Shown: positions 17,864 to 29,414, numbered from the stretch's first letter. The stretch: DNA of 64,000 bases from Pseudomonas sp. B20(2017) (GCF_002113125.1 NZ_NEJP01000001.1:124001-188000), one strand, 5' to 3'. Translations and numbers: made by a program. The notes: generated by a model from the letters alone, not told the origin.

Positions 17864-18883
17864 TTAGATCATTTCCTCGCCGCCCTTGCCACCGAGCACG
17901 ATTTCTCCGGCTTCGGCCATACGGCGGGCGATGGTGAGGATTTCCTTCTGCGCCGTTTCCACGTCGCTGACGCGCACCGGGCCTTTGGCCTCGAGGTCGT
18001 CGCGCAACAGTTCGGCAGCACGCTTGGACATGTTCTTGAAGATCTTCTCTTTGACGCCTTCGTCCGAACCCTTGAGGGCCAGCACCAGCACATCGGAGGA
18101 CACTTCGCGCAACAGCGCCTGGATACCGCGGTCGTCGACATCGGCCAGGTTGTTGAACACGAACATGAGGTCTTCGATCTGACCGGACAGGTCTTCGTCG
18201 ACTTCGCGGATCGAGTCCATAAGCTGGCCTTCGATCGAGCTGTCGAGGAAGTTCATGATGTCCGCCGCCCGCTTGATGCCACCCAGGGTGGTACGAGAGG
18301 CGTTCGAGTTGCCGGAGAACTGCTTCTCGAGGATCTGGTTCAATTCTTTCAGCGCGGCCGGTTGCACGGTGTTCAGCGACGAGACGCGCAGGATGATGTC
18401 CAGACGCACTTTGTGGTCGAAGTTGCCCAGCACTTCACCGGCCTGATCCGGATCGAGGTACGCGACCACGATCGCCTGGATCTGCGGGTGCTCGTAACGG
18501 ATCACGTCGGCAACGGCGCGCGGCTCCATCCATTTCAGGCTGTCGAGGCCGCTGGTGTTGCCGCCCAGCAGAATGCGGTCGATCAGGCCGTTGGCCTTGT
18601 CTTCACCCAGGGCCTGGGTGAGCATTTTGCGCACGTAGTCGTCGGAGCCGACGCCCAGGCTGGTCTGATCGCCGACGATGTCGACGAACTCGCTCATGAC
18701 CTGCTCGACCTGCTCACGGTGGACGTTGCCCATCTGGGCCATGGCCACGCCGACACGCTGAACCTCTTTCGGGCCCATGTGGCGCAGCACTTGTGCGGCA
18801 TCGGTCGAACCCAGGGACAGCAGCAGAATCGCGGCTTTATCGACCCGGGACAGTTTGGCGACGGCGGCTCGGTTATCACTCAT
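17864..18883 (-). CDS. fliG: Flagellar motor switch protein FliG
   Basis: 339 residues with N (FliF binding), middle (EHPQ motif: RYEHPQIQAIVVAYLDP) and C domains. The torque helix shows the charged residues DIEDLMFVFNNLADVDDRGIQALLREV; K and D/R residues that face MotA are present. Overlaps fliF by 8 bases. Confidence 0.98.
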   Translation of the reverse strand: MSDNRAAVAKLSRVDKAAILLLSLGSTDAAQVLRHMGPKEVQRVGVAMAQMGNVHREQVEQVMSEFVDIVGDQTSLGVGSDDYVRKMLTQALGEDKANGLIDRILLGGNTSGLDSLKWMEPRAVADVIRYEHPQIQAIVVAYLDPDQAGEVLGNFDHKVRLDIILRVSSLNTVQPAALKELNQILEKQFSGNSNASRTTLGGIKRAADIMNFLDSSIEGQLMDSIREVDEDLSGQIEDLMFVFNNLADVDDRGIQALLREVSSDVLVLALKGSDEGVKEKIFKNMSKRAAELLRDDLEAKGPVRVSDVETAQKEILTIARRMAEAGEIVLGGKGGEEMI

Positions 18884-20663
18884 CTGCGTTAATCCACTCT
18901 TTCACGACCTGGGCCACACGGCCCGGGTCTTCTGCCACCAGACTCTTGATTGCGTTCAACTGAGCGTCATAGCCTTCGCTCGGGCTCGGCAGCAGGATGC
19001 TGGTCGGGCCGCCGAGGCTGACGCGATCGTTGGACAGTTCACCGTCCAGACCGCCCATGCCACCCAATTCCACGTCACCGCCCAGACCGGCCAGTTCCTT
19101 GCCTTTGCCGCCGCCGGTGATGTTGTTGAGCACCGGACGCAGCACGCCGAACACCAGCACCAGGATGAACAACACACCCAGCACTTGTTTAACGATGTCC
19201 CAGAACCATGGCTGGGAGTAGAACGGAATATCGGCGATCACTTCGCCGCGCTCGGCGGAGAACGGCATGTTGATCACGCTGACGCTGTCGCCACGGCTGG
19301 CGTCGAAGCCGACCGCGTCCTGCACCAGACGGGTGAAGCGCGCCAATTCGTCGGCGCTCCACGGCGCGCGGGTGGTTTCGCCGTTGGCCGGATTGATCTT
19401 GACCTGATCGTCCACAACGACCGACACCGACAGGCGATTCAGGCGACCCTGCTGCTGTTTGGTGTGGCTGATGGAACGGTCGAGTTCGAAGTTCTTGGTG
19501 GATTGTTGACGCTTGTCCGCCGGATACGGTGCGAGCATCGGCTGGCCGGTGGCCGGGTCCATGATCTGCTGACCGTTGGCGTCAACCAGTGGCTGGCCTG
19601 GTTGCACCATGCCCGCCGGGGCAGCAGCGCCACCAGTGGTTTGCGGTGCGGAGGCCGGCGACGGCGGCTGGTTGCTCAGGGCACCCGGTACGCCTTGCGG
19701 GCCATTGCTGGCGGTGCGTTGTTCGTTGACCGACTGTTCGCTGCGCAGGGCCGGTTGATCCGGGTTGAACTGCTCGGCGGTCGATTCGACGGCACTGAAA
19801 TCGACGTCGGCCGAGACTTCAGCCTTGTAGCGATCGTTGCCCAGTACCGGTTGCAGAATGTTGTGCACACGCTGGGTGAGCATGCTTTCCATGCGACGGC
19901 TGTAATCGAACTGCTTGCCGGCCATGGTCATTTCGGAGTTTTCCGCCTGGTCCGACAGCAGATTGCCCTTCTGGTCGACGACGGTGATCTGCGATTTGCT
20001 CAGCTCGGGAACGGAGGTGGCCACCAGGTTGATAATGGCGACGACCTGGCCCGGCTCCAGCGAACGACCGGAGTACAACTCGACCAGTACCGAAGCGCTT
20101 GGCTTGCGCTCGTCACGCACGAACACCGAACTTTTCGGAATCGCCAGGTGAACGCGTGCGCCCTTGACGTTGTTCAGGCTGGAAATGGTGCGGGCCAGTT
20201 CGCCTTCGAGGCCGCGACGATAACGGGTCGCTTCCATGAACTGGCTGGTGCCCAGACCCTGTTCCTTGTCGAGGATTTCAAAACCGATGTTGCCATCGCT
20301 GGGAGTGACACCAGCGGCCGCGAGCTTGAGCCGCGCACGGGACAGGTCATCGGCCTTGACCAGCAAGGCGCCGGAATTCGGTTCGACGGTGTAGGGAATG
20401 TCGGCGGAGGCCAGGGTGTCCATGACCTGCTTGGCGTCCATGCCGGCAAGGCTGCCGTACAGAGGCCGGTAGTCCGGTTGCTGCGACCACAGCACCACGG
20501 CAAAGCCAATCGCCACGCTTGCAGCCAGGCCAACCAACAGGCCCACCTGACGCAGCACGGTCATCTCGGAGAGGTTTTCCAGGAAGGACAGGCCGAACAA
20601 CGGCGGTTTGCCGTCTATCGGGGTGGCCTTGGCCGGAACGTTATCGGCGACTGCTTCTGCCAT
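18876..20663 (-). CDS. fliF: Flagellar MS-ring protein FliF
   Basis: 595 residues. Two membrane helices (about 36-56 and 455-475) flank a periplasmic part with two ring-building motifs (YRPLYGSLAGMDAKQVMDTL near the start). Pro/Gly/Ala-rich middle (about 300-350). The C-terminal tail (VAEDPGRVAQVVKEWINADE) binds FliG. Second gene of the fliE operon. Confidence 0.98.
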   Translation of the reverse strand: MAEAVADNVPAKATPIDGKPPLFGLSFLENLSEMTVLRQVGLLVGLAASVAIGFAVVLWSQQPDYRPLYGSLAGMDAKQVMDTLASADIPYTVEPNSGALLVKADDLSRARLKLAAAGVTPSDGNIGFEILDKEQGLGTSQFMEATRYRRGLEGELARTISSLNNVKGARVHLAIPKSSVFVRDERKPSASVLVELYSGRSLEPGQVVAIINLVATSVPELSKSQITVVDQKGNLLSDQAENSEMTMAGKQFDYSRRMESMLTQRVHNILQPVLGNDRYKAEVSADVDFSAVESTAEQFNPDQPALRSEQSVNEQRTASNGPQGVPGALSNQPPSPASAPQTTGGAAAPAGMVQPGQPLVDANGQQIMDPATGQPMLAPYPADKRQQSTKNFELDRSISHTKQQQGRLNRLSVSVVVDDQVKINPANGETTRAPWSADELARFTRLVQDAVGFDASRGDSVSVINMPFSAERGEVIADIPFYSQPWFWDIVKQVLGVLFILVLVFGVLRPVLNNITGGGKGKELAGLGGDVELGGMGGLDGELSNDRVSLGGPTSILLPSPSEGYDAQLNAIKSLVAEDPGRVAQVVKEWINADE

Positions 20664-20678
20664 GACTCAATCTCGTCC

Positions 20679-21008
20679 TTAAACCGGCATCTGCATGATG
20701 TCTTGATAAGCCTGAACCAGCTTGTTGCGCACCTGGGTCAGGGCCTGGAACGACACGCTGGCTTTTTGCGAGGCAATCATCACGTCCGTCAGATCGACGC
20801 CGCTCTTGCCGATTTCGAACGCGTTGGCCAATTGACTCGAAGCCTGTTGGGTATCGTTCACTTTGTTGATGGCCTGACCGAGCATGTCGGAAAAGTTGCT
20901 GCCTGCCACTTCCGGGACAGCGGAAGTCGATTTCGGCTTCGACATGGCGTCCATTTGCATGGCCTTCATGTCCATCATCAACCGATTAAATTCAATACCT
21001 TGGCTCAT
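20679..21008 (-). CDS. fliE: Flagellar hook-basal body adaptor FliE
   Basis: 109 residues, small helical protein joining the MS ring to the rod. C-terminal pattern [28 protein letters not shown] is diagnostic. First gene of fliEFGHIJ, with a sigma-54 promoter at 21068-21086. Confidence 0.97.
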
Positions 21009-21067
21009 GGTCTACTCTCTTGGGCGGCCCGCAATTTTTTGACACTCACTCGGCGGGTACTCAGGTG

Positions 21068-21086
21068 TTAGCAACAACGGTGCCAG
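21068..21086 (-). promoter_or_regulatory. Sigma-54 promoter of fliEFGHIJ
   Basis: On the minus strand CTGGCACCGTTGTTGCTAA is a near-consensus -24 TGGCAC / -12 TTGCT pair with GG-N10-GC spacing, ~60 bases before fliE. Confidence 0.85.
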
Positions 21087-21135
21087 CTCATGGCACCGCT
21101 TTCAGAAAAGCCGTTTCAAACGTTTGCGCAACCGG

Positions 21136-22536
21136 TCAGGTGGCGAACAGGTAGCCTTCGACATCCATGCCTGCATCGCGCATTTGCGCCAGTTTGTAAC
21201 GCAGGGTGCGCGGGCTGATGCCGAGTTTTTCCGCGGCTTCCTTGCGTCGACCGCGCTCGGTACGCAGGGTGTCGATGATCATCTGAAACTCGCGGCGACG
21301 CAGGTCATCGCCCAGCGCACCGGCCGAATCCGCCTCGATCTCGACTTCACGAACGACCGGCGCGACCGGCACCACCGCCGGCAATGGAGCAAACAGCGCA
21401 GGCCCGGAGAGACAGAAATCCTGCGGCTGGATCAAACCGCCCTGCTGCAGGATCAAGGCCCGCTGGACGGCGTTATCCAGCTCGCGCACGTTGCCCGGCC
21501 ATGGGTAACCGATCAGGCATGCTTGCGCCTCGGGCGAGAACTTCGCCATCGCATGCTTCATTTTATTGACGTGTTTGGCCAGCAGACGCTCGGCCAGCGG
21601 CAGGATATCGGCGGTGCGCTCACGCAACGGACGCCAGGCCAGGGGAAATACCGACAGTCGATAATAGAGGTCTTCACGGAACCGCCCCGCCGCTACTTCA
21701 CCGGCCAGGTCGCGGTTGGTGGTCGCCACCACGCGAATATCGAGAGTGATCGGCTTGCGTGCGCCGACCCGCTCCACTTCCCGCTCCTGCAACACCCGCA
21801 GCAGCTTGGCTTGCAGGCCGAGGGGCATTTCGGAAATTTCATCGAGCAGAATGGTGCCGCCGTCAGCCTGTTCGAACTTGCCCGCCTGGGCCGCGATGGC
21901 GCCGGTGAACGAGCCCTTTTCGTGACCGAACAGGGTGGCTTCAAGCATGTTGTCTGGGATCGCCGCACAGTTGATCGCGATGAACGGCTGACTGGCGCGA
22001 CAGGATTGCTGGTGGATGTAGCGCGCCAGTACCTCCTTGCCGGTGCCGGACTCGCCGGAGATCAGCACGGTGGAATCACTGCGCGCGACTCGCGCTGCCA
22101 GATCCAGCAACTGAGCACTGGCAGGTTCGACCGCGACCGGACCTTCTGCATCGCTCGCACCAAGACTGCCCAAGGCGTGGCGCGCCACCAAATCCAGCAA
22201 AGCCTTGGGCTCGAACGGCTTGACCAGATAATCCGCCGCGCCCTGGCGCATCGCATCGACCGCGCGCTCGACCGCGCCATGGGCGGTCATCAGCAGCACC
22301 GGCAATTGCGGCTGCCGCATGCGCAGCAAGCCGAGCAATTGATGACCGTCCATTCCCGGCATGTTGACGTCGCTGACCACCAGACTGAACGCTTCGCGAT
22401 CGACGGCGTTCAGCGCCTCTTCGGCCGAACCCACCGCGTGATAATCGTGACCGGCCAACAACAGCGTATCGGCCAGCGCTTCGCGCAACGAGCGGTCATC
22501 CTCGACCAGCAGAACCTTGATGCCCATGACCTTCAC
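21136..22536 (-). CDS. fleR: Two-component response regulator FleR
   Basis: 466 residues from GTG 22536, whose GTGA overlaps the fleS stop and which has GGGAG upstream; ATG 22527 is an alternative. Receiver domain (Asp in [13 protein letters not shown]), sigma-54 AAA+ domain (Walker A GESGTGKE, intact GAFTGA, Walker [10 protein letters not shown]) and a Fis-type helix-turn-helix. Activates class III flagellar genes with sigma-54. Confidence 0.96.
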   Translation of the reverse strand: MKVMGIKVLLVEDDRSLREALADTLLLAGHDYHAVGSAEEALNAVDREAFSLVVSDVNMPGMDGHQLLGLLRMRQPQLPVLLMTAHGAVERAVDAMRQGAADYLVKPFEPKALLDLVARHALGSLGASDAEGPVAVEPASAQLLDLAARVARSDSTVLISGESGTGKEVLARYIHQQSCRASQPFIAINCAAIPDNMLEATLFGHEKGSFTGAIAAQAGKFEQADGGTILLDEISEMPLGLQAKLLRVLQEREVERVGARKPITLDIRVVATTNRDLAGEVAAGRFREDLYYRLSVFPLAWRPLRERTADILPLAERLLAKHVNKMKHAMAKFSPEAQACLIGYPWPGNVRELDNAVQRALILQQGGLIQPQDFCLSGPALFAPLPAVVPVAPVVREVEIEADSAGALGDDLRRREFQMIIDTLRTERGRRKEAAEKLGISPRTLRYKLAQMRDAGMDVEGYLFAT

Positions 22537-23744
22537 TCAGCTCCCTGTACAGCAGAAAACAACGGCAGAATGACCTGCGCGCACGTACCGCGCCCGACCC
22601 GCGAACGCAGCTGCAATTCTCCCTGATGCGCACGCGCCACAGCCTTGACCACGGTCAGGCCGAGGCCGGTCCCGGTGACTTTGGTGGTGAAAAACGGCTC
22701 GCCCAGCCGCGCCAGCACTGCCGCATCGATACCGCTGCCGCTGTCACTGACACACAAACGCAGGGTGTTGTCGCGGGTATAGCAATGCACCTTCAGACGC
22801 ACCTCACCGGCACTCGCCTGAATGGCGTTTTCAATCAGATTGAGCAGCGCCCCGACCAGCGTGTCGCGATTGCACAGCAACTCGCCGACATGGCTGTCGC
22901 ACTGCCAGCGGATCGGCAGATCCTGCACATGGGTCAACGCGGCAGCCTGCAACGACTGCATCAAGGCATTCGGCGTGACACGGTCGGTCAGTGGCAGCTC
23001 GCCACGCGCAAAGACCAGCATGTCGCGCACCTGATGCTCGAGTTCATGCAGGCGCTCCTTGAGGCGACCGGCAAAACGCTGCTGGGTGGCGACCGGCAAT
23101 TCCTGCTCGGTCAAATGACTGGCGTACAGCAGCGCGGCGGACAACGGCGTACGAATCTGATGCGCAAGCGACGCGACCATCCGCCCCAGAGATGACAGGC
23201 GCTCGTGACGAGCCAGTTGATCCTGCAAGTGACGGGTTTCAGTCAGGTCGTTGAGCAGCACCAACTGCCCCGGCTCGGCATCCAGCGAGCGGGTGGCAAT
23301 CGACAGGCGTCGACCGTTCTTCAAGGAAATTTCGTGGCCGTCGTCTTCACGGGGTGCGAAGCAGCGGGCAATGACGTGACGCCACAGCTCGCCTTCCAGC
23401 GGCAGGCCAAGCAATTCGATGGCGGCAGGGTTGGCCTCGCACACGATGCCATGCCCATCAATGACGATAACGCCACCGGGCAACAGATCAAGGAGGTTTT
23501 GCAGACGGTTGGCCAGGCGTTCTTTTTCCGCCAGTTCCTGCATGCGCTGGGCGCTGACCACGGCCAGCTCGCCCTTGAGCTCGGTGACCCGGGCTTCGAG
23601 CATGCTGTAGGAGTCGGTCAACTGGCTGGACATCTGGTTGAACAGGGCGAATGCCTGCTCAAGCCCCTGGCGGCTCGCCTGCTCTACGGACGGCAGTTGC
23701 CCCGAGGACTCGGGAACAGAAGACATCTGGGAGGCTTGGGGCAT
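22533..23744 (-). CDS. fleS: Sensor histidine kinase FleS
   Basis: 403 residues, no membrane segment, so a cytoplasmic kinase. N-terminal coiled coil, PAS domain (about 70-170; LLPGGVIVIDGHGIVCEANPA), H-box SLAHQIRTPLSAALL, N-box NLIENAIQAS, and G-boxes DSGSGID and GTGLGLTVVKAV. Partner of FleR. Sigma-54 promoter at 23796-23814. Confidence 0.96.
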   Translation of the reverse strand: MPQASQMSSVPESSGQLPSVEQASRQGLEQAFALFNQMSSQLTDSYSMLEARVTELKGELAVVSAQRMQELAEKERLANRLQNLLDLLPGGVIVIDGHGIVCEANPAAIELLGLPLEGELWRHVIARCFAPREDDGHEISLKNGRRLSIATRSLDAEPGQLVLLNDLTETRHLQDQLARHERLSSLGRMVASLAHQIRTPLSAALLYASHLTEQELPVATQQRFAGRLKERLHELEHQVRDMLVFARGELPLTDRVTPNALMQSLQAAALTHVQDLPIRWQCDSHVGELLCNRDTLVGALLNLIENAIQASAGEVRLKVHCYTRDNTLRLCVSDSGSGIDAAVLARLGEPFFTTKVTGTGLGLTVVKAVARAHQGELQLRSRVGRGTCAQVILPLFSAVQGAE

Positions 23745-23795
23745 TGTGCTCTCTCGCTTGGCTGACCGTCAGTTAAACGGAACGTTGCGAGGGAC

Positions 23796-23814
23796 GTAGC
23801 AATACCCGTGCCTA
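23796..23814 (-). promoter_or_regulatory. Sigma-54 promoter of fleSR
   Basis: On the minus strand AGGCACGGGTATTGCTA gives GG-N10-GC about 55 bases before fleS. Consistent with FleQ control of fleSR. Confidence 0.75.
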
Positions 23815-23854
23815 AAAAAAACCGCTTATAAATGAAACAGTTGAAAAACAGGCG

Positions 23855-25330
<1,476 letters not shown>

Positions 25331-25502
25331 GCAATAGCAACTTCCCTAGTCAACTCAATGCCCAAAATGAGGGGCAAGCGAGACGCTTGCAGGACACCTT
25401 GTGCCTGTAGACGCCTGAAATCTGAAAACAGCCACTAGTTAAGTCAAAAAACCGTGCACAGTCAAATTTATGGCGCACATGTCTGGATTAACTGAGGGTT
25501 AA

Positions 25503-25799
25503 TTAACCAAACAGATGGTAAACCTTTGCCGCGTTCTGCGCTTGGGTGATCTGCGACATCTCGTCGACTATCGCCTGACGCTCACCCATGGCGACTTCAA
25601 GCAGCTGCTTGTACACGTGCAGCAACTCCTCAAGATTGTCCCGCAGCGCTACTTCATCCAGAGACGCCTCACTCATGACATCTTCCATGCAGGAACGGCA
25701 ATCGAGATCCAGTTGACCGATCGCCTCCCAGTTGCGCTCGGCCAGGGCGCCGACCAAGGCTACTCGGGTTTCTTCAATTCGCTGCAAAACAAGACTCAT
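25503..25799 (-). CDS. fliT: Flagellar protein FliT-like chaperone
   Basis: 98 residues, all helical (VLQRIEETRVALVGALAERNWEAIGQLDLDCR ...). GAGGAGATCACC precedes the ATG. Located directly downstream of fliS as in other Pseudomonas, where it is taken as FliT, the FliD chaperone; sequence conservation in this family is low, so the assignment rests mainly on position and size. Confidence 0.8.
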   Translation of the reverse strand: MSLVLQRIEETRVALVGALAERNWEAIGQLDLDCRSCMEDVMSEASLDEVALRDNLEELLHVYKQLLEVAMGERQAIVDEMSQITQAQNAAKVYHLFG

Positions 25800-25809
25800 G
25801 GTGATCTCC

Positions 25810-26208
25810 TCAGAACTGCGGAGCGGGCGCAGGCGCGATCGCGTCCCAGCCTTCCTTGACGGTGCTCAGCAAGCCGGCAACCTCATCAAGAATGCGCGGG
25901 TCGCTGCTGATGTTCGCCTCGGCGAGACGTTTCATCATGTAGATGTAAAGACCGTCCAGATCAGCCAGCGTATCGGCAGACTTTTCCAGATCCAGACCTT
26001 CACGCAAGCCGCTGACGATGCCGATGGCCTTGCTGATCGCCGTGCACTTGGCGGCAATGTCCTTGCGCTCGATGGCGCCCTTTGCCTGAGCGATACGGTC
26101 CAGACCACCTTCCATCAGCATTTGCACCAGACGGTGGGGACTCGCTTCGGACGTCTGGGCCTGAGCGCCGACTTTCTGGTATTGCCGAAGGGCCAACATC
26201 GGATTCAT
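25810..26208 (-). CDS. fliS: Flagellin export chaperone FliS
   Basis: 132 residues, helical bundle with the family phrases MALRQYQKVGAQ-like NPMLALRQYQKVG, SPHRLVQMLMEGGLDRIAQAKGAIE and LDGLYIYMMKRLAEANI. Binds the flagellin C-terminus. Lies after fliD and 10 bases before fliT. Confidence 0.96.
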   Translation of the reverse strand: MNPMLALRQYQKVGAQAQTSEASPHRLVQMLMEGGLDRIAQAKGAIERKDIAAKCTAISKAIGIVSGLREGLDLEKSADTLADLDGLYIYMMKRLAEANISSDPRILDEVAGLLSTVKEGWDAIAPAPAPQF

Positions 26209-26283
26209 GTTCTACCTCATTTGCCACTATGACTCGTATGAACAGTGTATCGCCAGCGAGTCGAAAAACTTTAGACCATAAGA

Positions 26284-26324
26284 CAAAAACCCGGCGCACG
26301 CTCGAAAGCGTAGCCGGGTTTTTG
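26284..26324. terminator. Terminator after fliD
   Basis: CAAAAACCCGGC ... GCCGGGTTTTTG with an inner hairpin CGCTCGAAAGCG. It lies between fliD (stop 26338) and fliS, so it should partly separate the two transcripts. Confidence 0.85.
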
Positions 26325-26337
26325 TCGCTCTTGCATA

Positions 26338-27801
26338 TTACTTCGCGGATTGCTGAGCATTCAGCGAGCTGAAGAACGACGTGATGTTGCTCGCCGTAGC
26401 CTTCATTTGCCCTACCAGCAAGTCCATGGCGTTGTACTTGGCAGTCAACGTCTTGGTCAGGTTGGCCACACGCAGATCCAGCGCCAGTTGCTGGGAAGTG
26501 AGGTTACGTGTGTTGTTGTTCAGGATAGTCAGGCGCTGATCCAGCAGGCCGGTGGTGGTCTTGCCATCGGCCGAAGCCTTGAGGTAAGGATCCACGGCCT
26601 TGCTCATGCGCGCCAACAGACCATTGGTGTCGTTGGTGCCAGTGAACATCTCCTGGACCTTGCCGCTCATGCCCGGCGTAGACATGGCCTTGTTGAACGC
26701 AGTCGTGTCGAACGTCAGGTTACCGGTATTGCGGTCGGTCATGACCCCCAACTGCGACAGATAGGCTATCGGGCTGCCAGCGGTTGCACTCGGGGCGGTA
26801 ATTTGCCCACGGATATCGGCAACCAGCGAGCGCGCCAGGGAGTCACCGGTGAACGCCGCCTGAACAGTCAGCTTGCCATCTTCGTCCGGGGTCGCCTTGG
26901 ACAAGGTGTCGATGGTGTTTTTCAAGGTGTTGTAGGCATCGACGAACGCCTGAACCGACGTCTGCAAACCTTTGGTATTACCGTCGACAGTCACCGTGAC
27001 AGGTGTCGGTGGCGTACCCGGGCTGGCCGTTACCAGGTTCATCGTCAGACCGCTGATAGCACCGGTAACCGTGTTGCTCTTGCTGGTCACCGCCAAACCA
27101 TCAATGGTCAGCGACGCATCCTTGGCGAGGCCATTGACCGCGCCGGAGTCACCGGCGGCCGGGTTGGAGCCCATCAGCTGGGTACCGTCGATTTCCAGGC
27201 CGGCAATGCCGCTGACTTTCATGTCGGAGCCGGCGCCAGTCTTGCTCGAACTGATCACCAGGCGCGAAGCACCCGAGCTGTCGGTCACAATGTTGGCGGA
27301 AATACCGTTGACGGCCTGAGCCGAGTTAATCGCATCCCGGGTACTCTGCAAGGTGGCATTGGCCGGGATCGTGACATTGTAATCAGTGCCATTCTGAGTG
27401 ATTTTCAGGGTACCACTCGGAATGGCACTGGCAGCACCGCCGGCAAAGGATGCACTGGCTATTTTCGAGCCGGTAGCCAGATTATTCACAACAACACTGT
27501 AAGTACCCGAGACGGCGGTGTTATCCGCAGAAACCCCCAGAACGGCCGGAGTGCCCGAAGTTGCCGTGTAACCGGCAAACGCTGGATTGGTCTTGCTGCC
27601 CAGATTGGTCATCGCGGTCTGGAATGCGGTCAGCGCACTCTTCAACGTGCCGATACCGGAAATCTTCAGCGTGTTGGTTTTAGTCGCATTATCGATCTGC
27701 GTCTGCTTCGGCGACTTGTCGGCATTGACCAGCGCAGTAACGATTGCACCGATGTCCAGGCCGGAGCCCAGGCCCGAACCCGGTAAAATTGGACTTGCCA
27801 T
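26338..27801 (-). CDS. fliD: Flagellar filament cap protein FliD
   Basis: 487 residues from ATG 27801 (MASPILPGSGLGSGLDI). The ATG six bases upstream sits directly on the AAGGGAG ribosome site, so the inner one is correct. Contains conserved N- and C-terminal coiled regions and a variable middle. The N-terminus with LDIGAIVTALVNADKSPK is typical. Hook-associated protein 2, export substrate of FliT. Confidence 0.96.
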   Translation of the reverse strand: MASPILPGSGLGSGLDIGAIVTALVNADKSPKQTQIDNATKTNTLKISGIGTLKSALTAFQTAMTNLGSKTNPAFAGYTATSGTPAVLGVSADNTAVSGTYSVVVNNLATGSKIASASFAGGAASAIPSGTLKITQNGTDYNVTIPANATLQSTRDAINSAQAVNGISANIVTDSSGASRLVISSSKTGAGSDMKVSGIAGLEIDGTQLMGSNPAAGDSGAVNGLAKDASLTIDGLAVTSKSNTVTGAISGLTMNLVTASPGTPPTPVTVTVDGNTKGLQTSVQAFVDAYNTLKNTIDTLSKATPDEDGKLTVQAAFTGDSLARSLVADIRGQITAPSATAGSPIAYLSQLGVMTDRNTGNLTFDTTAFNKAMSTPGMSGKVQEMFTGTNDTNGLLARMSKAVDPYLKASADGKTTTGLLDQRLTILNNNTRNLTSQQLALDLRVANLTKTLTAKYNAMDLLVGQMKATASNITSFFSSLNAQQSAK

Positions 27802-27882
27802 GTGCATCTCCCTTGGGGTTGTTGCCAGTCTTTTGACCCTTGCCGGCGCCTAAAGAACTTCAAACACTATTCATGCCAGTTA

Positions 27883-28239
27883 TCAGACTTTGGCGTCGAA
27901 CAACACGTGACTTGCGTTGGCGAGGCTGTCTGCCAGCTTCAGGGCTTCTGCGGAAGGGATCTGTCGTACGACTTCGCCCGTCTCGCTTGCGATCACCTTG
28001 ACGATGACCTTCCCGGAATGCTCATCGATCGAGAACTCCAGATTGCGCTTGATCGACTGAACGAACTTCTCGATCTCCTGCACCGCCAGCTTCAGCTTGT
28101 TTTCATCGGCTTCCTGGCTCTTTTTCGAGGCAGGAACCGCTTCAACGGTCTGAGGCTTCGTTTCCACCGGCTTGTCAGCAACGGTATTGGCTGGCTTGGG
28201 AGCCGGATAAGACACGTTAAGCTTGACGCTCATGTCCAT
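27883..28239 (-). CDS. flaG: Flagellar protein FlaG
   Basis: 118 residues from ATG 28239 (MDMSVKLNVSYP), which has GAGGTG at good spacing; earlier ATG codons overlap that site. Polar linker, then the FlaG domain: KLKLAVQEIEKFVQS, LEFSIDEHSGKVIVKVIASETGEVVRQIPSAEAL. Influences filament length in Pseudomonas. Between fliC and fliD. Confidence 0.93.
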   Translation of the reverse strand: MDMSVKLNVSYPAPKPANTVADKPVETKPQTVEAVPASKKSQEADENKLKLAVQEIEKFVQSIKRNLEFSIDEHSGKVIVKVIASETGEVVRQIPSAEALKLADSLANASHVLFDAKV

Positions 28240-28310
28240 GCTCATCACCTCATAACGTAAAAAGCGAGAGAGCACGCAAGCGCACTCCCCCGCTAAAACT
28301 CATTCCGAAA

Positions 28311-29171
28311 TTACTGAAGCAGCTTCAGTACAGCGGAAGGCAGTTGGTTGGCTTGGGCCAGAACAGAGGTCGAAGCCTGTTGCAGGGTTTGCTGCTTGGT
28401 CAGGTTAGCAGTCTCTGCGGCGAAGTCGGTATCTTGTACGCGACCCTGTGCAGCAGTGGTGTTCTCGGTGATGTTCTGCAAGTTCTGGATGGTGCTGGTC
28501 AGACGGTTTTGCGAAGCACCCAGGCTGGCACGAGTTGCACCGATTGCAGCGATAGCGGCGTCGATTGCAGTGATCGCGTTGTCGATGTTCTGCGAAGCAG
28601 AACCAGCGCCAGTACCGGTAGTACCGGTCAGAACTACAGTACCGCTACCTACGGACAGGCTGACGGCGTCGAACTTGGAGCTCAGTACCAGGTCGATGTG
28701 GTTAGCCGAACCGGTGTTTGCGCCAACTTGCAGAGTCACAGTACCAGCCGAACCGTCCAGCAGGTTTTTGCCGTTCAGGTTGGTAGCAGCCGAGATACGG
28801 GTGATCTCGTCGGACATCTGAGCGAATTCAGCGTTGGTAGCGGTCTGGTCAGCAGTGCCGTTGGTACCGTTACGTGCTTTAACAGCCAGTTCACGCATAC
28901 GCTGCAGAATGTCGGTCGAAGCTTGCAGAGCGCCTTCAGCGGTCTGGGCAACGGAGATACCGTCGTTGGCGTTCTGGATTGCCTGGGTGTTACCGCGGAT
29001 CTGGGAAGACATACGGTTGGAGATCTGCAGGCCAGCGGCGTCGTCTTTAGCGCTGTTGATTTTCAGGCCGGAAGACAGGCGCTGCATCGAAGTCGACAGA
29101 GCGTCGGAAGCGCGGTTCAGGTTTTTCTGAACGTTCAACGACGTGGTGTTGGTGTTTACTGTTAAAGCCAT
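28311..29171 (-). CDS. fliC: Flagellin FliC (short type)
   Basis: 286 residues. Conserved D0/D1 ends (SLNVQKNLNRASDALSTSMQ; QQASTSVLAQANQLPSAVLKLL) enclose only ~55 variable residues (about 140-195). That core is rich in Ser, Thr and Gly (VGSGTVVLTGTTGTGAGSAS), giving many possible O-glycosylation sites, which fits the adjacent glycosylation island. Secreted by the flagellar export system, chaperoned by FliS. Driven by a FliA promoter at 29252-29279. Confidence 0.97.
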   Translation of the reverse strand: MALTVNTNTTSLNVQKNLNRASDALSTSMQRLSSGLKINSAKDDAAGLQISNRMSSQIRGNTQAIQNANDGISVAQTAEGALQASTDILQRMRELAVKARNGTNGTADQTATNAEFAQMSDEITRISAATNLNGKNLLDGSAGTVTLQVGANTGSANHIDLVLSSKFDAVSLSVGSGTVVLTGTTGTGAGSASQNIDNAITAIDAAIAAIGATRASLGASQNRLTSTIQNLQNITENTTAAQGRVQDTDFAAETANLTKQQTLQQASTSVLAQANQLPSAVLKLLQ

Positions 29172-29251
29172 GACGAATTCCTCGTTGGTTGGGTACTGCG
29201 GCTTCCGGCCCTGGCAACCGCCGGGTATGGCCTAGAGAACCTTCGTAATAG

Positions 29252-29279
29252 TTATCGTCGGGTTTGCAGGTTGCTTGAG
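29252..29279 (-). promoter_or_regulatory. FliA (sigma-28) promoter of fliC
   Basis: On the minus strand CTCAAG (-35) is followed after ~13 bases by CCGACGATAA (-10), close to the Pseudomonas FliA consensus TCAAG ... GCCGATA. About 80 bases before the fliC ATG, leaving a leader with GAGGAATT. Confidence 0.75.
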
Positions 29280-29414
29280 GGCTTTTTTGAAAAAATTTGC
29301 CATCAACCTGCCACCCCCAAGAAAACAAAGACTTAGCAGCACTTTACCTTCGAAAAAATGACGTCATAAAACCGTCCGTGGCGCAAACCTGCGGGCCAGC
29401 GCCTTCGTCCCTCT

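Noticed and set aside
18777..21071. 764-codon plus-strand open frame over fliG/fliF/fliE
   Set aside because: Antisense shadow of recognised genes in high-GC DNA; composition unlike a protein.
25331..25502. Sigma-54 promoter or Vfr site before fleQ
   Set aside because: No GG-N10-GC with a proper -12 and no TGTGA-N6-TCACA was found.
28240..28310. Terminator between fliC and flaG
   Set aside because: Only a weak imperfect stem (GAGTGCGC/GTGCTC) with no firm T tract; not listed.
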